This document shows positions 61,515-64,000 of a stretch of DNA of 64,000 nucleotides, piece by piece (position 1 is the stretch's first letter; every line of letters starts with the position of its first letter). The translations under genes were made by a program, and so were the position numbers. Below the pieces are notes generated by a model. That model worked only from the letters and a program-made list of their open reading frames with translations. It was not told where the DNA came from and ran no database searches. Location: positions 36,129 through 100,128 of the forward strand of contig JAIEOV010000055.1 in the NCBI GenBank assembly GCA_019750135.1, written 5' to 3'. The DNA comes from Reyranella sp. (GTDB lineage Bacteria; Pseudomonadota; Alphaproteobacteria; Reyranellales; Reyranellaceae).

Positions 61515-62624
61515 CTACGGTGCGGAGGCGGCGGACTTGTCCTGCTGGATCTTCATGCGGCAGAGCGCGATCGCCTTCTGCGCCATCGCCGCGTGCTTGC
61601 CCGAGGGCTCGACCTCGAGGAAGCGCTGCCATGCCGCCAGCGCCTCGTCGCAGCGCTCGACCCTGGTCAGCAGCAGCGCCAGGTTGAAGTGGGCATCGCC
61701 CCAGTCGGGCTGCGCCTTCACCGCACGCCGGTACTCGGCGATGGCGAGGTCGGTCTGCGCCTCGTCCTCGGCCTCCTGGGCCAGGTTGTACCAGGCCTCG
61801 GCGAACGCCGGATCGCGGGCCACCGCGATCTGCCACGCCACCTTGGCCTCGGCGCCGCGGCCCTGCGCCCGGAAGACGTTGCCGAGGTTGAAGGGCAGCA
61901 CGGGATCGGCGGTGTCGGCGCGCATCGCCGTCGTGTAGAGGCTCTCGGCCGTGGCGTGGTCGCCCGCGGCCTCCGCGTCCTCGGCCTCGCCCAAAAGATC
62001 GTCGATGCTGCGCGGCTTCTGCTGGTCCTGTCTGCCGAACATCGTGAGCTGGCCCGAGAGCTCGGCGAGCTGGCCGCCGACCTGGCGCAACAGCTCGCCG
62101 GCTGGCCCTTCGGTCAGCCGCGCCTCGGCCAAGGTGCCGCCGCGCCGGCGCAAGGCGACCGACGCTTCGAGCACGTCGCCGATCGCGACACCCTGCTTCA
62201 GGAGACGCGCCGCCTCGCGCGCCGCTACCAGGTCGCCCCAGGCGAAGCGCTCGTCGACCGGCTCGAGCACGTCGAACAGGATCAGGCAGGAGACGAGATT
62301 GGGCGTGAGCCCGCTCAGCCGCTCGATCTCGGCGCGGCCCATGCTGCGGTCGATCTCTGCCGGTGCCGCCAGCAGGCCGAGTTCGCGGCGCAGCACGTTC
62401 TCGCTGATCAGTGCCGCCGTCGCCGGCAGTCCCGGCGGCAGCGAGACGCGGCCGTCGTCCAGCGCGCGCGCCACCGCCGAATGGCCGAAGGCGATCAGGC
62501 TGACGGTGCGTCCCGGCCGCGTCGCGAGCTTGCCCTCGCGCAGGCGCACGAGCGTGTCGAGGCGCCGGCGCGTCAATCCCTGGATGCGGCCGACGAGGAA
62601 AACTGTCTCACCGGCGATAGGCAC
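61515..62624 (-). CDS. BRCT-like / MerR-type HTH / TPR protein linked to Ku
   Basis: The 369-residue protein appears to have three parts. Residues 1-86 (GETVFLVGRIQGLTRR to ISENVLRRELGLL) look like a BRCT phospho-binding domain. Residues about 92-162 resemble a MerR-type winged HTH (MGRAEIERLSGLTPNLV, RFAWGDLVAAREAARLL). Residues 215-350 hold three to four TPR repeats (FNLGNVFRAQGRGAEAKVAW, WYNLAQEAE, FNLALLLTRVERCDEAL). It lies 12 nt downstream of ku on the same strand, so it is probably co-transcribed with ku and may act in end joining. The domain calls are by eye. Confidence 0.75.
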   Translation of the reverse strand: MPIAGETVFLVGRIQGLTRRRLDTLVRLREGKLATRPGRTVSLIAFGHSAVARALDDGRVSLPPGLPATAALISENVLRRELGLLAAPAEIDRSMGRAEIERLSGLTPNLVSCLILFDVLEPVDERFAWGDLVAAREAARLLKQGVAIGDVLEASVALRRRGGTLAEARLTEGPAGELLRQVGGQLAELSGQLTMFGRQDQQKPRSIDDLLGEAEDAEAAGDHATAESLYTTAMRADTADPVLPFNLGNVFRAQGRGAEAKVAWQIAVARDPAFAEAWYNLAQEAEDEAQTDLAIAEYRRAVKAQPDWGDAHFNLALLLTRVERCDEALAAWQRFLEVEPSGKHAAMAQKAIALCRMKIQQDKSAASAP

Positions 62625-62636
62625 GGGCTCCGCCCG

Positions 62637-63542
62637 CTACCCGCGCGCCGCCTTGCGCGCCGCGGGTTTCTTCGCCGCCGGCTTGCGCGCCGCCGTCTTG
62701 GCGGTCGCGGCAGGCGCATCGGCGGCCGTCTTGCTGGGCGCGCGCGGCCGGCGCACGGCGCCGTCGCCGCCCGCGGCCTCGAGGCTCTTCTTCAGCGCGT
62801 CCATGATGTTGACGACGTTGGCCGGCTGCGACGGCTCGGGCACGGTGAAGGTCTGGCCCTGCTGCTTGGCGCGCAGCATGGCGACGACGGCCTCCTCGTA
62901 GCGGTCGGTGAAGGTGTCGGGCTCGAAGTGGCCCGACATGCGGTTGATGATCTCCTGGGCGATGTCGAGCATCTCGGCCGGCAGCCTGGTGTCGCCGATC
63001 TCGTCGAAGATCTCGGCCCCCGAGCGCACCTCGTACGGATAACGCAAGGTCGTCGCCAGCATGCCCTTGTCGCGCGGCTGCAGCATCAGCATGCGCTCGC
63101 GGCGCGCCAGCACGATACGGCCGATGCCGACCATCTTCTTCTTGGTCATGGCCTCGCGGATGACCGCGAACGCCTCCTCGGCGACCTTGTCGTCGGGCGC
63201 GAGGTAGTAGGGGCTGTCGATATAGATCTCGTCGATCTCCGACGCCGGCACGAAGGTCTCGATCTCGATCGTCTTGGTGCTCTCGAGCTTGAGCGCCTCG
63301 ATCTCCTCGTCCTCGACCATGACGTACTGGCCCTTGGAGACCTGGTAGCCCTTGACGCGGTCGGCCGTGTCGACCGGCTCGCCGGTCACGCTGTCGACCA
63401 GGTTCTGCTTCAGCCGGTTGCCGGTCTTGCGGTTCAGGTTGTTGAACGACACCCGGTCCGACGACGACGAGGCGTTGTAGAGCGCGACGGCGCACGAGAC
63501 CAACGACAGCTTGAGGTAGCCCTTCCACGAGGAACGCGGCAT
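62637..63542 (-). CDS. ku: Non-homologous end-joining protein Ku
   Basis: Bacterial Ku forms a ring dimer that binds DNA ends and recruits LigD. The 301-residue protein starts with the Ku core (SWKGYLKLSLVSCAVALYNA) and keeps RVKGYQVSKGQYVMVEDEEIEAL and YYLAPDDK. Its C-terminal tail from about residue 255 is rich in Lys, Ala and Pro (KTAARKPAAKKPAARKAA), the basic extension that tunes DNA binding and LigD contact. It heads a two-gene unit with the BRCT/TPR gene; ligD lies about 10 kb away. Confidence 0.96.
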   Translation of the reverse strand: MPRSSWKGYLKLSLVSCAVALYNASSSSDRVSFNNLNRKTGNRLKQNLVDSVTGEPVDTADRVKGYQVSKGQYVMVEDEEIEALKLESTKTIEIETFVPASEIDEIYIDSPYYLAPDDKVAEEAFAVIREAMTKKKMVGIGRIVLARRERMLMLQPRDKGMLATTLRYPYEVRSGAEIFDEIGDTRLPAEMLDIAQEIINRMSGHFEPDTFTDRYEEAVVAMLRAKQQGQTFTVPEPSQPANVVNIMDALKKSLEAAGGDGAVRRPRAPSKTAADAPAATAKTAARKPAAKKPAARKAARG

Positions 63543-64000
63543 CGAAAGACTCCAAGGATGCGAGGGTGGAAGGATTTTACTTCAGAGAGGCTGACAGGTC
63601 TAATTTGAGACGATTGATACAATCGATATCGTTAACAATGGGCGATAGAAGGGGACTGCCGGCTTGGGCTTCCGAACAAAAAGGCAACCCCTATCCCAGT
63701 GAGGGGATCGCGTTCGAATTGCCTCTGCCCCCAACGTCCCGCACCTAGGCAGACGAAATATCGTTTTCAAAGTCAGCTAGGTCGTCCCACCGCTTGTCTG
63801 ATGGAAACTTCAGCAGCAGACGGCCGGTACGGAGCAGTTCAAGCCCGGCTTCAGTGAACCGAATGCCGCCTCGAGTATCGACTAGAATCGCGTCAAAGTA
63901 TCTCTCGCCATCTCGGACTTGTAGTAAGCATCCGAGGGAGACCGCCGGCAGGTTGGCCTTGAGCGGTTATGGTGGGGTGCGATCGATCTGATCGCTAATG
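63543..64000. other. Right-end region of lower GC with no complete gene
   Basis: The 458 bases beyond ku are less GC-rich than the rest of the window. From 63543 to 63744 nothing coding is supported; a long-range stem (GGCAA with TTGCC) encloses CCCC/GGGG arms at about 63681-63725. From 63745 a short minus-strand frame follows (separate entry). Confidence 0.5.
63745..63966 (-). pseudogene. Remnant of an unknown gene, C-terminal part
   Basis: The minus-strand frame between a TAA at 63967-63969 and a TAG at 63745-63747 encodes about 73 residues that read like a real protein: LGCLLQVRDGERYFDAILVD, GGIRFTEAGLELLRTG, KFPSDKRWDDLADFEND. There is no ATG or GTG start with a ribosome site, so it is probably the end of a truncated or frameshifted gene. 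No family is recognised. Its codon use is less GC-rich than that of ku, suggesting foreign origin. Confidence 0.45.

Noticed and set aside
63690..63740. tRNA-like stretch with GCGTTCGAATTGC
   Set aside because: The T-loop-like piece lacks matching anticodon and acceptor stems, so no tRNA can be folded.

Overview
The window is GC-rich (roughly two thirds G+C by eye), densely coded on both strands and typical of a metabolically versatile alphaproteobacterium of the Hyphomicrobiales/Reyranella/Bradyrhizobium kind. The pointers are three TctC/Bug-type solute receptors, DUF2277, DUF4387 with an AtuA-like partner, CsbD, a HisKA_2 kinase, and LigD plus Ku. The genus is an inference. No rRNA, tRNA, CRISPR array, prophage or integrase was seen.

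Layout. 1-4.8 kb: tail of an AraC regulator, a TPP riboswitch with thiC, a DcaP-like porin and a 2-keto-4-pentenoate hydratase. 5.2-14.6 kb: a four-gene MdtABC-TolC-like RND efflux operon. 14.9-18.3 kb: Bug receptor, DUF4387, AtuA-like protein and a divergent GntR regulator with a palindromic operator. 18.3-24 kb: dinB, a GIY-YIG gene between inverted repeats, an exported aldo/keto reductase and a 1079-residue exported protein of unknown function. 24-29.4 kb: WYL regulator and EamA exporter, a frameshifted RidA gene, a CMD protein, a Bug receptor and an L,D-transpeptidase. 29.6-33.4 kb: a tiny lipoprotein, an amidase, a ModE-like regulator, class I aldolase and an aldo/keto reductase. 33.4-39.5 kb: a catabolic cluster (Bug, hydrolase, flavin monooxygenase, LysR, aldehyde dehydrogenase). 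39.5-43 kb: nitroreductase, YetF/DUF421, selD and a REP-associated tyrosine transposase (RAYT) with its REP hairpins. 43-48.2 kb: cobalamin lower-loop genes (cobT, cobS, phosphatase, cobU) with a methyltransferase and a 2OG dioxygenase among them. 48.3-58.6 kb: SYLF protein, small genes, ligD, hydrolase, cupin, CsbD, class II aldolase and a GAF-HisKA_2 kinase. 58.7-63.5 kb: a P-loop ATPase fused to a class III cyclase-like domain, a small exported protein, a BRCT/MerR/TPR protein and Ku.

Themes. (1) A REP/RAYT system: one RAYT gene at 42 kb and hairpin copies at 39.5, 41.9, 42.5, 51.5 and 60.9 kb, with compensatory stem changes. One inverted pair lies in frame inside ligD. A second REP family forms a pair at 60.8 kb, and a GIY-YIG gene at 19.4 kb is bounded by its own inverted palindromes. 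(2) Bacterial NHEJ: ku with a co-directional BRCT/HTH/TPR gene, and about 10 kb away a LigD carrying an extra, apparently inactive second primase-polymerase domain. (3) The ATPase-cyclase fusion at 58.7 kb is the best candidate for an undescribed signalling or defence protein. Several short frames look broken (RidA at a C10 run, a VWD-like fragment, two small membrane proteins); some of these may be sequencing errors.
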